A DNA stretch of 64,000 nucleotides from Microlunatus antarcticus (GCF_014193425.1 NZ_JACHZG010000001.1:2604001-2668000); one strand, 5' to 3'. Positions 16,825 through 25,888 are shown, numbered from the stretch's first letter. The notes: generated by a model not told the origin, from the letters alone. Translations and numbers: made by a program.

Positions 16825-18194
16825 GCCGGCACCCGTCGTCGTGGCGCAGAGGAGTGAGCCTGCTGCTCGCGTGCGCCACGCTGCTCCTGCTCGGCACCGC
16901 GTCGACAGCCTCGGCGCACCCGCTCAGCACCTCGGCTGTGCTGCTCGACGTCGGCACCACCTCGGTGAGCGCCACCGTCGAGCTGCCGCTCGACGAGCTC
17001 AGCGTCGCCCGGGACCAGGTCCTCACCGCGAGCACCGTCATCGAGGCAAGCACGCTGGCCGAGCTGTGCACCTACGTCCAGGGACACCTGTCCGCGTCCG
17101 ACGCGAGCGGACGCACCTGGTCGACCGTCGTCACCAATGGCCGGGTCGAACCCGTCGACGGGGTCGACAACCTCGTGCTCGACGCCACCCTGACCCCCGC
17201 CTCCGGACCGGTGGGCGACTTCGTGCTGCACGACGACGTCATCGTCGACCAGCTGCTGTCGCACCGCGTGTTCGTCTCGGGCCGCTACGGCTCCACCGGG
17301 TCCTACACGACGCTGGCGATGCTCTCCTGGCAGACGCAGTCGGTCCCGGTGGCGTCAGCAACGCCCGCCTCGACCTCGGCGGCGCCCGCGGACGAGGGGT
17401 TCGTGGCAGCGGTCCGGCTCGGGATCCACCACATCGCCACCGGCAGCGACCACCTGCTGTTTCTGATCATGCTGCTGCTGCCCGCACCGCTGGTCGCCGC
17501 GGGCCGACGCTGGCAGGCTCGACCCGACACCGGGCTGGGCGGAGCCGCCCGGTCGGGGGTACGTGTCGTGCACGTCGTGACCGCGTTCGCCGTCGGCCAC
17601 TCGTGCACCCTCGTCCTCGGCGCCCTGGGCTGGGTCGCGCTGCCGTCCCGACTGGTCGAGAGCGGCATCGCGCTGTCGGTGCTGGTCTCCGCGGTCCACG
17701 CGGTGCGCCCCCTCGTCCGCCGCGGCGAGGTCCTCATCGCCGGCGGCTTCGGGTTGCTCCACGGCGTGGCGTTCGCCGCCATCCTCGGTGGGCTCGACCT
17801 CAGCCGCACCAGCCTGGTCACGACGCTGCTCGGGTTCAACCTCGGCATCGAGCTCACCCAGCTGCTCGTCGTCGCCCTCGTGATGCCCTCGCTGCTCCTG
17901 CTCAGCCGGACCCCTGCCTACCCGGCCGTGCGCATCGGCGTCGCGACCTTGGGTGCGGTGCTCGCCGCCGGCTGGCTGGCCCAGCGGGCTGGTCTCGTCG
18001 GCGTGAACCCGCTCGAACCGGTCGCGCCCCTGGTCGTCGACCACCCCGTCGCTCTCGCCGTCGGCCTCGCCGTCTGCGCTCTCGCGCTCACCGGGCTGCA
18101 GCGCGTGAGAGCGACCCGCCCAACACCCCGCAGGTCTTTGCCCCGGTGGGCCGCACCCGAGCGCGAACGGTTGACGACGGACACGTGCAGGTAG
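16821..18194 (+). CDS. HupE/UreJ-family membrane protein
   Basis: 457-residue membrane protein. A signal peptide (LLLACATLLLLGTASTASAH) leads to an extracytoplasmic domain (about residues 35-195) and then six or more membrane segments. The HupE/UreJ signature GIHHIATGSDHLLFL marks the first of these, followed by a histidine in FAVGHSCTL and GFGLLHGVAFA; such histidines suggest metal transport (nickel or another cation). The last 35 or so codons (basic, ending at 18194) lie antisense to a sigma-factor remnant and do not look like HupE sequence, suggesting the original 3' end was replaced by a deletion or rearrangement. Confidence 0.8.
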   Translation: MSRHPSSWRRGVSLLLACATLLLLGTASTASAHPLSTSAVLLDVGTTSVSATVELPLDELSVARDQVLTASTVIEASTLAELCTYVQGHLSASDASGRTWSTVVTNGRVEPVDGVDNLVLDATLTPASGPVGDFVLHDDVIVDQLLSHRVFVSGRYGSTGSYTTLAMLSWQTQSVPVASATPASTSAAPADEGFVAAVRLGIHHIATGSDHLLFLIMLLLPAPLVAAGRRWQARPDTGLGGAARSGVRVVHVVTAFAVGHSCTLVLGALGWVALPSRLVESGIALSVLVSAVHAVRPLVRRGEVLIAGGFGLLHGVAFAAILGGLDLSRTSLVTTLLGFNLGIELTQLLVVALVMPSLLLLSRTPAYPAVRIGVATLGAVLAAGWLAQRAGLVGVNPLEPVAPLVVDHPVALAVGLAVCALALTGLQRVRATRPTPRRSLPRWAAPERERLTTDTCR

Positions 18195-18409
18195 CCCGCC
18201 GCGTCCGCCGGTGTGCGCAGCCGCGACCAGCGCCGGTGGAGGTCGACGAACGCGTCCTGGACCAGCTCCTCGGCCCGTCCGGGGTCACGCACCAGCAGCC
18301 AGGCCACCCGCACGAGCCGGACGTAGTGCGCCGCGAAGAGCGCGGCGAGCGAGAGCTCCTCCGCCGCGTCACGCGGACGGCTCGCGTCCGTCGAGCTCAG
18401 TGCCTCCAC
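18150..18409 (-). pseudogene. ECF sigma factor, truncated after region 2
   Basis: From GTG 18409 the minus strand encodes a good ECF region 2 (LAALFAAHYVRLVRVAWLLV, AEELVQDAFVDLHRRW, then AAGYLHVSVVNRSRS). The similarity stops around 18150 and the frame continues as antisense of the HupE-like gene; no region 4 helix-turn-helix follows. The gene therefore lost its C-terminal half. The left boundary is approximate. A short sigma fragment could still be expressed, but should not recognise a -35 element. Confidence 0.72.
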
Positions 18410-18594
18410 ACCCTGTCCACGTGCGAGCCCCCTGGCCGGTTGTCCTCGGAGGCGAAGTTTTCAGCACGACGTGCACGAAGCTCGTCGCCGGCGCTCCGCA
18501 GGGTGGCCGGCGTCGGTCGTGTCGGCCGGAAGTGCCCCACCGCGCCGCTAGCGTGATCAGCCTCGGGTCCACCCCAGCGTTGGAGGAGCGTCGG

Positions 18595-20115
18595 ATGTCT
18601 CTGCTGCGCCGAGCGTGCGGTGTCCTCGCTGCCGCCGCCCTGGTCGTCGCCGTGCCGGCTGGCACCGCCCTCGCGGCCTCGCCGACGACCCGCGCGTCGC
18701 TGGTCTTCGACGACGCCCGCATCCTCGACGACAGCTCGGTCGTCCACGACATCAACGCGCTGCGCAACAAGGCGGGGGTCAAGGTCGCGGTCCTCACCAC
18801 CGGCGACGACGCGGACGTGCACAAGGACACCTACGACGACGACGTCCTGACCTACCTGGAGGAGCACGACGACAAGGCGGTCCTGAGCAGCGACGGCGAC
18901 GGGCTGCGCGACGGGCTGATCCTGATCGCGGTCTCGCCCGACGTGCGCCAGGTCGGGGTGTACGCGGGCGACGACGTCGACCTCGACTCCGACGGGGTCG
19001 AGGAGGTCGTCGCGGCGGTCCGGCCGGACGCCCGCGCCGGACGGTGGGACGACGTCGTGGTCGGCGGGGCGAAGAAGGCCCTGGCCGTCACCGCGGCCGG
19101 CGAGGGCACGAGCAGCGACGAACCCGACTCGGACGACCAGACCTACTACCCCACGTCCCCCGAGAACGACCCGACCGACACCACCTCTCCGGTACCGGTC
19201 GGGGCGATCGTCGGCCTCGTGGCGGGCGTGGGCGCCCTGATCGGCGCCCCGTGGGCCGTGGTCGCGGCGAGGCGGCGGCGCAGGCGCCGGGCCGAGCTGC
19301 TGGCGTGGACGCCGGAGCCGAGCGCCGTCGCCGACGCGTTGCGGCAGTGGCGCGACGCCATCGAGCAGGTCCAGATGACGGGCTACCCCGACCACCCGCG
19401 CGACCGGTCGGGTCGAGCGGCGTGGACCTACGACCCGGCGGCGTCGGTCGCCACGCTCGAGACGCTCGCCTCTGACGGCCCCACGCTCGCGCAACGGGTC
19501 GACCCGGCCGCCCACGCTCGGCTGACGGCGCTGCTCAGCCCGAGGCGGACGTTGACGGCTTGGGTGGACGACGCACGGTTCTGGGCCCGCGAGGCAGGGT
19601 GGGAGGAGCGGTGGGAAGCCGAGCTCGAGCGTCTCGTCGGCGGGCCGCTGGCGGCGTTCCTGGGCAGCGTCGACGCCCTCGCCGGAGACCGGCCCGGGCG
19701 CAGGCTGACGAAGATCCGTACGGAGGCCGAAGCGCTGCAGGCGAGCGCCGCCGCCCTCGACCGGTCCGTCCGCGCCGGGGAGGTCCGGCCGACCGACGGC
19801 CTGGCCGAGGCGCGGGCCCTGAACCGCCGGATCCGCACCTTCGCCGAAGAAGCGGCCCACACGGTCGGGCGCGGCCTGTCCGACCGGGCGAAGAGGAACC
19901 TGCTGGCGGGGACCTCGGGCCACGACCCGTCGTTGTCGCCGTACCTGCTGGGCAGCCTGATCGCGGCGTCGGCGTCGCAGGACGTCTCCTCCGGCTCCGC
20001 CGGCGACCTGTTCGGCACACCGGGGACCGGCGCGGGTGGCTTCGGTGCGTCGACGACGTTCAACGACTCGTCGAGCAGCGGCGGTGGGATGACGGGCGGG
20101 TCAGGCGGGTTCTGA
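18595..20115 (+). CDS. TPM-domain / DUF5129 membrane protein
   Basis: 506 residues. A signal peptide (CGVLAAAALVVAVPAGTALA) is followed by a TPM domain (about residues 35-165), a fold found in secreted or membrane-attached proteins of photosystem repair and other processes. An acidic, Pro/Thr-rich linker leads to one membrane helix near residue 200 (PVPVGAIVGLVAGVGALIGA) and a basic stop-transfer cluster. The cytoplasmic part is helical, and the C-terminus is Ser/Gly-rich (SSGGGMTGGSGGF). Ribosome binding site GGAGGAG precedes ATG 18595. No function is known. Confidence 0.8.
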   Translation: MSLLRRACGVLAAAALVVAVPAGTALAASPTTRASLVFDDARILDDSSVVHDINALRNKAGVKVAVLTTGDDADVHKDTYDDDVLTYLEEHDDKAVLSSDGDGLRDGLILIAVSPDVRQVGVYAGDDVDLDSDGVEEVVAAVRPDARAGRWDDVVVGGAKKALAVTAAGEGTSSDEPDSDDQTYYPTSPENDPTDTTSPVPVGAIVGLVAGVGALIGAPWAVVAARRRRRRRAELLAWTPEPSAVADALRQWRDAIEQVQMTGYPDHPRDRSGRAAWTYDPAASVATLETLASDGPTLAQRVDPAAHARLTALLSPRRTLTAWVDDARFWAREAGWEERWEAELERLVGGPLAAFLGSVDALAGDRPGRRLTKIRTEAEALQASAAALDRSVRAGEVRPTDGLAEARALNRRIRTFAEEAAHTVGRGLSDRAKRNLLAGTSGHDPSLSPYLLGSLIAASASQDVSSGSAGDLFGTPGTGAGGFGASTTFNDSSSSGGGMTGGSGGF

Positions 20116-20179
20116 CCGCCTGCTCGGCTGCGACCACGTGTTCTGGATGGCGACCGGCAGTAACTGACCCGCACGACGG

Positions 20180-20476
20180 TCAGGCGGTCAGCACCTCTTG
20201 GTAGTGCTGGACGGTCGGGAACGGCTCGTAGAAGTGGTGCAGGAGGGCGCGCCAGCGCTCGTACCCGACTGATCCGCGGAAGCCCTCCGTGTGGTCCTGC
20301 AGGCGACGCCAGTGCACGAGGAGGAGGTAGGTGCTCGGCTGCTCGAGGCAGCGGGACAACGTCAGACCCTCGAAGCCCGGCATGCTCGCGATGATGGTCC
20401 TGGCCTCCGCGAACGCCGCTTCGAAGTCGGCCTCGGTGCCGGGCCGGACAGACAGCAGGGCGTGCTCGAGGATCAC
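20180..20476 (-). CDS. Antibiotic biosynthesis monooxygenase (ABM) family protein
   Basis: 98-residue dimeric alpha+beta barrel protein. Family features: an N-terminal strand ILEHALLSVRPG, SMPGFEGLTLSRCLEQP in the middle, and YLLLVHWRRLQDHTEGFR. Such proteins include heme-degrading and quinol monooxygenases, but many have no known substrate and no strict catalytic residues can be checked here. It stands alone between convergent neighbours. GTG start at 20476. Confidence 0.83.
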   Translation of the reverse strand: MILEHALLSVRPGTEADFEAAFAEARTIIASMPGFEGLTLSRCLEQPSTYLLLVHWRRLQDHTEGFRGSVGYERWRALLHHFYEPFPTVQHYQEVLTA

Positions 20477-20594
20477 CCGCAGAGCCTTCCAGATCCTCGA
20501 CCCGGTTCACCAGGGCGTCGGGCTATCGTGCACGCAGGAAGCGCGGGCGAGGACGAAGGAACGCCGACGCCTGCTGCCGACAAGCTGGCCGCGA

Positions 20595-21491
20595 TCACCG
20601 ACGGACGGTTGCGCCGGGCTCCGCCGGGTATCCGCGGGCCAGCAGCACCACCCCGGCGGCGGCCACCAGGGCGCAGCCGACGGCGGCGGCGAGGACCGGT
20701 CCGCCGATCGCGGACCCGTCCTGCAGGAGGTACCGCCCGCCGACGACCGCGGTCAGCGGGTCGACGAGGGTCAGGCAGCAGATGACGACCTGCGGGGCGC
20801 CGAAGAGGTACGCGGACTGCATCGCCCAGACCCCGAGCGGCAGCGCGAGGGCGAGGCCGACCACCGCGGTCGCTACCAGCGCCGGATCGGTCGCGACGGG
20901 TGAGCGGACGACCTGCCCGAGGGTCCGGACCAGGACCGAGACGAGCCCGAAGAGCGCGGCCGCCACCACGGCCCGGCTCGCGCAGCGCAACAACGCCGGC
21001 GCGCCGGGGCGGCCGAGGAGGAGGGCGACGGCGGTCCCGGCGGCGAGCACGGCAGCGACCCCCGCCGCGAGGGTTCCCCAGGCGGGCAGCGTCGCGGGTC
21101 GGCTGGCCGGCAGGAGCAGCACGACGGTCAGGGCGGCGACCCCCGCCACGCTCAGGAGCGTCCCCAGCCCCTGCGCACGCGACGGGCGTCGGCGCCGGGC
21201 CAGGGCGGACGCCACGACCGTCACGGGCACGGCGAGCACCCCGACCGGCTGGACCAGCGTGATCGGGGCGAGGGCGAGCGCGACGACGTGGAGCCCGCCG
21301 CCGAGACCGGCCTGACCCGCCCCGAGGAGCCAGGCCGGCTGCCGCAGGAGGCGCAGCCCGGCGGCCAGCCGCTCCCCCACGCCGGCCCGGGTGTTCGGGG
21401 CACCCGCCTGGACAGCCCGGTGCTGACGGACCGAGGCGAGCCCGAAGAACAGGGCGCCGAGGGCGGCCAGACCGACCGCCAGCACGTTCAC
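20595..21491 (-). CDS. DMT-family membrane transporter
   Basis: 298-residue protein with about nine or ten hydrophobic segments, consistent with a drug/metabolite transporter (EamA-like). It begins AVGLAALGALFFGLASVRQH and has the paired repeat feel of the family: ALAPITLVQPVGVLAVPVTV in the first half and LFGAPQVVICCLTLVDPLTAV in the second. GTG 21491 overlaps the stop of the DUF347 gene as GTGA, indicating coupled translation. Substrate unknown; the shared operon suggests an envelope or ion-stress role. Confidence 0.78.
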   Translation of the reverse strand: MNVLAVGLAALGALFFGLASVRQHRAVQAGAPNTRAGVGERLAAGLRLLRQPAWLLGAGQAGLGGGLHVVALALAPITLVQPVGVLAVPVTVVASALARRRRPSRAQGLGTLLSVAGVAALTVVLLLPASRPATLPAWGTLAAGVAAVLAAGTAVALLLGRPGAPALLRCASRAVVAAALFGLVSVLVRTLGQVVRSPVATDPALVATAVVGLALALPLGVWAMQSAYLFGAPQVVICCLTLVDPLTAVVGGRYLLQDGSAIGGPVLAAAVGCALVAAAGVVLLARGYPAEPGATVRR

Positions 21492-22285
21492 GCGGGGTGC
21501 CTCGCGGTCGGGGTCTGGACGTCGGTCCGCCGGACGGCGAGGTAGCCGACGAGCAGGGCGATGATCACGGCGGCCACGCCGGCGACGGGTCCGTCCCCGA
21601 GCCCCAGGCCGCCGCCGTGCGCGGCCGGCTTGCCCAGCCAGTCGGCGATCGAGGCGCCGAGAGGGCGGGTGAGGACGTACGCGACCCAGAACGCCACGAC
21701 CGGGTTCAGCCGGAAGAAGCGCCAGCCGACGGCGGGGACCGCGATGGCGACGGCGAAGATCGCGACCGAGGGCAGGTAGCCGAGCCGCAGCTGGTCGGCC
21801 GTGAAGTCCCCGGCCGCGGTGCCGAGGGCGAAGCTGGCGAGGACGGTCGCCCAGTAGAAGAGCTCGCGGCGGCGGGTGGTGATGCTGTGGATGGAGAGCG
21901 TGCCCTCGGAACGGTGCCAGCAGAAGAACAGGACCCCGACGACGACCAGGTAGAACACCGTCGTCACCGCGTACGGGAGCCCGACCAGGTGGACGCCGTC
22001 GGCAGCCATGGTGCCGAAGACGGCGACCATGGCGACGGCCAGCCAGTAGACGGGCGCGGTGTAGCGGCGGGTGCGCAGCTGGAGCCAGAGGGCGGCGGCG
22101 AGCCCCAGCACGCCGACGGCGATCGCGGCGACGAGGTTCGTGTTCGCCAGGAAGTCCGACAGCGCCTCTCCCATCCCGGTGGTCAGGGTCTTGATCACCC
22201 AGAAGAGGACGGTGATCGCCGGGACCTTCGCGGCGAGGTCGGTGCCGCCGTGGGTCGAGACGGGCGCGGTGGTGGTGCTGGTCAC
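21488..22285 (-). CDS. DUF347/COG4705 membrane protein, copy 1
   Basis: 265 residues, about eight membrane segments built from four similar units, each with Gly-x3/4-Asp at its core: FWVIKTLTTGMGEALSDFL, VFGTMAADGVHL, ATVLASFALGTAAGDF, and FWVAYVLTRPLGASIADWL. This is the DUF347 repeat pattern of COG4705 proteins; function unknown. A paralogue lies at 26775-28013. The gene starts 99 bases after fetB on the same strand and overlaps the DMT gene. A CTGAGC direct repeat (22404-22420) lies about 120 bases upstream, inside the fetB 3' end, and may give it an independent regulated promoter. Confidence 0.85.
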   Translation of the reverse strand: MTSTTTAPVSTHGGTDLAAKVPAITVLFWVIKTLTTGMGEALSDFLANTNLVAAIAVGVLGLAAALWLQLRTRRYTAPVYWLAVAMVAVFGTMAADGVHLVGLPYAVTTVFYLVVVGVLFFCWHRSEGTLSIHSITTRRRELFYWATVLASFALGTAAGDFTADQLRLGYLPSVAIFAVAIAVPAVGWRFFRLNPVVAFWVAYVLTRPLGASIADWLGKPAAHGGGLGLGDGPVAGVAAVIIALLVGYLAVRRTDVQTPTARHPA

Positions 22286-22384
22286 GGGCTGTCCTCGGGG
22301 ACGTCGAGTCGGCGGGAACGCGAGCCCGGCGCTGGTCTCGTCGTCGCGGCCGGCGCCCCAGGATGGCGAGCGCCGGCTGCCGGC

Positions 22385-23185
22385 TCAGTCTCCGACGCCC
22401 TCGCTGAGCCCGACCTGAGCGCGGGTGGTCCGGCGGAGGGTCGACTGACGCAGGTCCTCGGGCACGAGCCGGCCCCGCTCGATCAGCAGCGACTGGACCA
22501 CGACCACCAGGGTCTGGGCCGCGAGCAGCCCGACCAGCACCAGGATCTGGGCCGCGCCCGCCTGGGCGGGGCTGCCGCCGCCCAGCAGCACCCCGACGAA
22601 CGCGCCCGGCAGGGTCACCAGCCCGACCGTCCGGGTCTGGTCCAGGCCGGGCACGAGCGCCTCGGCGCGGTGCCGACCGATCACGAGCCGGATCGCGACC
22701 GGCCCGGCCAGCCCGAGCGCCAGCGCCCCCTCGTACGTGTCGCGCTCCTCGCGCAGGGCGATGAAGCACCGCCGGCCGTTCAGGCTGCTGGCGGTCATGC
22801 AGCCGCCGATGACGATCCCCGCCATCGGGACGATCGCGGCACCGTTCCACGGCACCGACCCGGACGCGAAGATCACGACGAGCACCGGCACGGCCCCCGA
22901 CGCGACGCAGACGAGGACCCAGGGCCAGGCACGCCCCACGCCAATCCGGCGGGCCGAGGTGCCGACCGCCACCCCGAGCATCACGACGGCGAAGGCCAAC
23001 GACCACTCCACCCGCCCCAGGACGGCGGTCAGGACCAGCGAGACGAGGGCCAGCTGGGCCACCGCCCGGCCGACGGCGACCGCGTTCGACCGGGCCGTGC
23101 CGAGCCGGCTCAGCGCCGCGGCCAGCACCGCGATCCCGGCGAGGACCGCCAGCGCCACGACGAGGTGGACCGAGAGGGTGGTCAC
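22385..23185 (-). CDS. FetB-like ABC transporter permease (UPF0014)
   Basis: 266 residues with about seven membrane helices, matching the FetB/YbbM family, the permease of an iron-export ABC system. Recognisable are the GRAVAQLALVSLVL helix, PMAGIVIGGCMTASSLNG and, near the C-terminus, VTLPGAFVGVLLGGGSP. The matching ATPase (FetA) is not adjacent, which is unusual since the pair is normally contiguous. It lies 19 bases after the sensor kinase gene on the same strand, so it is probably part of that operon. GTG start at 23185. Confidence 0.85.
   Translation of the reverse strand: MTTLSVHLVVALAVLAGIAVLAAALSRLGTARSNAVAVGRAVAQLALVSLVLTAVLGRVEWSLAFAVVMLGVAVGTSARRIGVGRAWPWVLVCVASGAVPVLVVIFASGSVPWNGAAIVPMAGIVIGGCMTASSLNGRRCFIALREERDTYEGALALGLAGPVAIRLVIGRHRAEALVPGLDQTRTVGLVTLPGAFVGVLLGGGSPAQAGAAQILVLVGLLAAQTLVVVVQSLLIERGRLVPEDLRQSTLRRTTRAQVGLSEGVGD
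22404..22420. promoter_or_regulatory. CTGAGC direct repeat (response-regulator site candidate)
   Basis: CTGAGCCCGACCTGAGC: two hexamers 11 bases apart, identical to the left half of the site at 25889-25930, including flanking bases. It lies within the fetB 3' end, upstream of DUF347 copy 1. Because it is within coding sequence, chance cannot be excluded. Confidence 0.4.
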
Positions 23186-23204
23186 GGACCACCACGTCCG
23201 ACTG

Positions 23205-24611
23205 TCACGTGGCGGTCGCGGCGGGTCCGAGGGGCAGCCGGACCTCGAAGCGGCACCAGCCGTCCGGGTGGTCGACCACCTGCACCCGGCCGCCCTGGGC
23301 GGAGAGCCCGGCCCGGGTGATGGCCAGGCCGAGCCCGCTCCCGCCCGCGTCCCGGGTCCGGCTGGCGTCGAGCCGGACGAAGCGCTCGAAGACGCGCTCC
23401 CGGTCGGCCGGGTCGATCGCGGGCCCGTCGTTGTCGACCCGGATCACCGCCTCGCCGTCCTCGGTGAGCAGGGTCAGCGCCACCCGTCGCACCGCGTGGC
23501 GCTCGGCGTTGTCGACCAGGTTCCGCAGCGGCTGCGCCAGCAGCGCGGGATCGGCGTGGACCCGGACCGGCTCGATCCGGGTCTGGACCTCGAGTGTGCT
23601 GGTGGTCCGCAGCCGGCGCGCCTCGTGGTCGACCAGGTCGTCGAGGTCGACGTCGGTGGGGTGCGCAACGACGTCGTGGGCGTCCGTCCGCGCCAGGGTC
23701 ATGAGGTTGCCGACCAGGCCGCGCATCCGGACGAGCTCGGCGTTCATGGTGTCGAGGAGCCGCGTCCGGGCGTCCTCGTCGGAGGTCCGGCCGGCCAGCT
23801 CGGCGGCGGTGCTCAGGGTGGCCAGGGGGCTGCGCAGCTCGTGGCTCGCGTCCGAGACGAAGGCCCGCTGCGCGCGGTCCGAGGCCTGGAGCCGGTCGAG
23901 CATGGCGTTCATGGTCCGGGCCAGCGCGGCGATCTCGTCGTGGGTCGGCGGGACCTCGAGCCGGGCGGTCAGGGCCCGGGCGTCGATCTCGGCCACCGTG
24001 GTGCGGATGCGTTCCACCGAGCGCAGGGCCCGTCCGACGAGGACCCAGACCGCCACCGCGACCGCCACCAGCAGCAGCGGCGTACCGGCGACGAGGAGCA
24101 CGGCCACCGTCGACACGGTGTCCCGCTGGATCCGGATCGGGACCGCGACCTGGACGTACCAGGTCTGGTTCGCCGAGGTCACCGCGGTGGTGACGACCTT
24201 CCACTCCCCGCCCTCGTCGAGGGTGTCGATGTCGCGCTCGACCGAGTCGTAGTCGCCGATGTCCGGCCGCTGGTCCGACAGGGCCGTGGTGGCCGACCGG
24301 CGTGAGCTGCCGACGACGGTCCCCTCCGCGTCGAGCACGAGGGTGACGGCGTCGGTCCGGCTCTCGTCGCCGAGCGAGGCGACGGTCGTCGCCACCCCGT
24401 TCGCGTCGATGCGCGAGACCACCTCGGCCGCCCGCGCCCGCCCGGTCGCCTCGACCGCCTGCTCGAGCGACTGCTCCAGCACGAGCACCAGGCCGGTGCC
24501 GCCGACGAGCATGGCCACGACCACGACGACCACCGCGACGGCGACGGAGCGGCCGCGCACGCCGATTGTCGAACCGCGGCGCGCCAGCCAGCCCGGTCCA
24601 CCCGCGTCCAT
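23205..24611 (-). CDS. Sensor histidine kinase of a two-component system
   Basis: 468-residue membrane kinase. Membrane helices at about residues 22-46 and 166-193 flank an extracytoplasmic sensor of about 120 residues; a HAMP segment follows, then HisKA with the phosphoacceptor His257 in SDASHELRSPL, and the ATPase boxes: N (NLVDNAERHA), G1 (DNDGPAI), F (FERFVRLD) and G2 (GGSGLGLAI). ATG 24611 is chosen; upstream sequence in this frame is antisense to other genes. It lies between the GT4 gene and fetB in one minus-strand run; the OmpR-type regulator diverges from that run and is its likely partner. Confidence 0.9.
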   Translation of the reverse strand: MDAGGPGWLARRGSTIGVRGRSVAVAVVVVVVAMLVGGTGLVLVLEQSLEQAVEATGRARAAEVVSRIDANGVATTVASLGDESRTDAVTLVLDAEGTVVGSSRRSATTALSDQRPDIGDYDSVERDIDTLDEGGEWKVVTTAVTSANQTWYVQVAVPIRIQRDTVSTVAVLLVAGTPLLLVAVAVAVWVLVGRALRSVERIRTTVAEIDARALTARLEVPPTHDEIAALARTMNAMLDRLQASDRAQRAFVSDASHELRSPLATLSTAAELAGRTSDEDARTRLLDTMNAELVRMRGLVGNLMTLARTDAHDVVAHPTDVDLDDLVDHEARRLRTTSTLEVQTRIEPVRVHADPALLAQPLRNLVDNAERHAVRRVALTLLTEDGEAVIRVDNDGPAIDPADRERVFERFVRLDASRTRDAGGSGLGLAITRAGLSAQGGRVQVVDHPDGWCRFEVRLPLGPAATAT

Positions 24612-24673
24612 GCCACCTCCCGGTGCTGCTCCGACCTGCGCGAGGTCGATCGTCCCACCGGACGTCGCGAGCC

Positions 24674-25864
24674 TCACGACGCCAGGGCGAGGCTCCGCCC
24701 GGGGAGGCGCCCGGCGGAGCGGGAGCCGACGAGCCGGGAGTAGTGGCCGACGAACTCCTCCAGCGTCGCGGAGAGGGAGTGGGCCTGCGCGCGGGTCCGG
24801 CTGCCACGCCCGAGGCGGGCGCGCAGGACGGGGTCGACGAGCAGCTGCGCGAGGGCGACGGCCAGCGCCCGAGCGTCGCCCGGGGCGTAGAGCCGGCCGT
24901 TCACGCCGTCCTGCACCAGGTGCGGCAGGGCCATCGCGTCGGCGGCGACGACCGGGAGCCCGGTGGCCATCGCCTCCAGGGTCGCGATGCTCTGGAGCTC
25001 CGCGGTCCCGGGCATGACGAAGACGTCGGCGCGCCCGTACGCCGCGGGGAGCTCGTCGTCGTCGACCGCCCCGAGGAAGCGGACAGAGTCCTCGATCCCG
25101 AGGGAACGGGTCAGTGCCTCGAGCGAGCTCCTGAGGCTGCCCATCCCGACGACCTCCAGCCGGGCGCCGAGGGACCGCGGCAGGTGGGCGAAGGCGGTGA
25201 GGAGCTCGTCGACGTGCTTCTCCTGCTCGAGGCGCCCGACGAAGAGCAGGGACGGCCGGGACGTGGCCTCGAGCGTCCGCGACACGGCGAAGCGGTCCAG
25301 GTCGATGCCGCAGGAGACGACCTCGGCCGGACGCAGCGTGGTCGAGGCGGCGAGCAGGTCGGCGGCCCGACGGGTGGGCACGCTGATCAGGTCGGCGTCG
25401 TCGTACACCCGTTCGAGGTCCCGCCACGCCAGCCGACCGGCGGTCCGGGGGAAGCGGCGGACCACCGGGACGTGGTGCAGCAGGTTCTCGGGCATGAAGT
25501 GGTTGGTCGCCAGGACCGGGACCCCGTCGCGGCGGGCCGCGCGCACCAGCGTGCGACCGAGGCCGAGGTGGGACTGGACGTGGACCACGTCCGGTCGGGC
25601 GACGTGCAGCACGTTCTCGACCCGCCGGCGGGTGGTCGGCGGCAGGCAGACCTGCATCCGGGGCCGGCCCGGCAGCGTCACGGAGCTGAGCCGGTGCACC
25701 CGCACGCCCCGGTCGAGGTAGGTGTCGTGGCCGCCGTCGGCGGAGGGCCAGAGCAGGTCGACCGTGTGGCCCGCGTCGGCGAGGCCGGCGGCCAGCCGCG
25801 CGGTGAACGTGGCCGCTCCGTTGATGTACTCGGGGTACTGGTCCGCGCCCAGCACGATCTTCAT
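24674..25864 (-). CDS. GT4-type glycosyltransferase
   Basis: 396-residue GT-B fold glycosyltransferase. The N-terminal part has VLGADQYPEYINGAATFTAR, the acceptor-side loop of GT4 enzymes, and PDVVHVQSHLGLGR; the C-terminal donor domain has LLFVGRLEQEKHVDELL and the E-x7-E-type motif in MPGTAELQSIATLEAMA. The pattern resembles the enzymes that mannosylate or glucosylate lipids such as phosphatidylinositol mannosides or diacylglycerol. First gene of the minus-strand run that includes the sensor kinase; starts at ATG 25864, 25 bases from a candidate regulator site. Confidence 0.87.
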   Translation of the reverse strand: MKIVLGADQYPEYINGAATFTARLAAGLADAGHTVDLLWPSADGGHDTYLDRGVRVHRLSSVTLPGRPRMQVCLPPTTRRRVENVLHVARPDVVHVQSHLGLGRTLVRAARRDGVPVLATNHFMPENLLHHVPVVRRFPRTAGRLAWRDLERVYDDADLISVPTRRAADLLAASTTLRPAEVVSCGIDLDRFAVSRTLEATSRPSLLFVGRLEQEKHVDELLTAFAHLPRSLGARLEVVGMGSLRSSLEALTRSLGIEDSVRFLGAVDDDELPAAYGRADVFVMPGTAELQSIATLEAMATGLPVVAADAMALPHLVQDGVNGRLYAPGDARALAVALAQLLVDPVLRARLGRGSRTRAQAHSLSATLEEFVGHYSRLVGSRSAGRLPGRSLALAS

Positions 25865-25888
25865 GGTCGACACCGTGACGCACCGTCG

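Noticed and set aside
14767-18409. Genomic island integrated at the initiator tRNA
   Set aside because: I looked for a repeat of the tRNA 3' end downstream and for an integrase and found neither; the decay alone does not prove an island.
20595-23195. A continuous 866-codon minus-strand frame suggesting a fusion protein
   Set aside because: Only the last 298 codons (from 21491) are real; the rest is out of frame with DUF347 and FetB-like genes.
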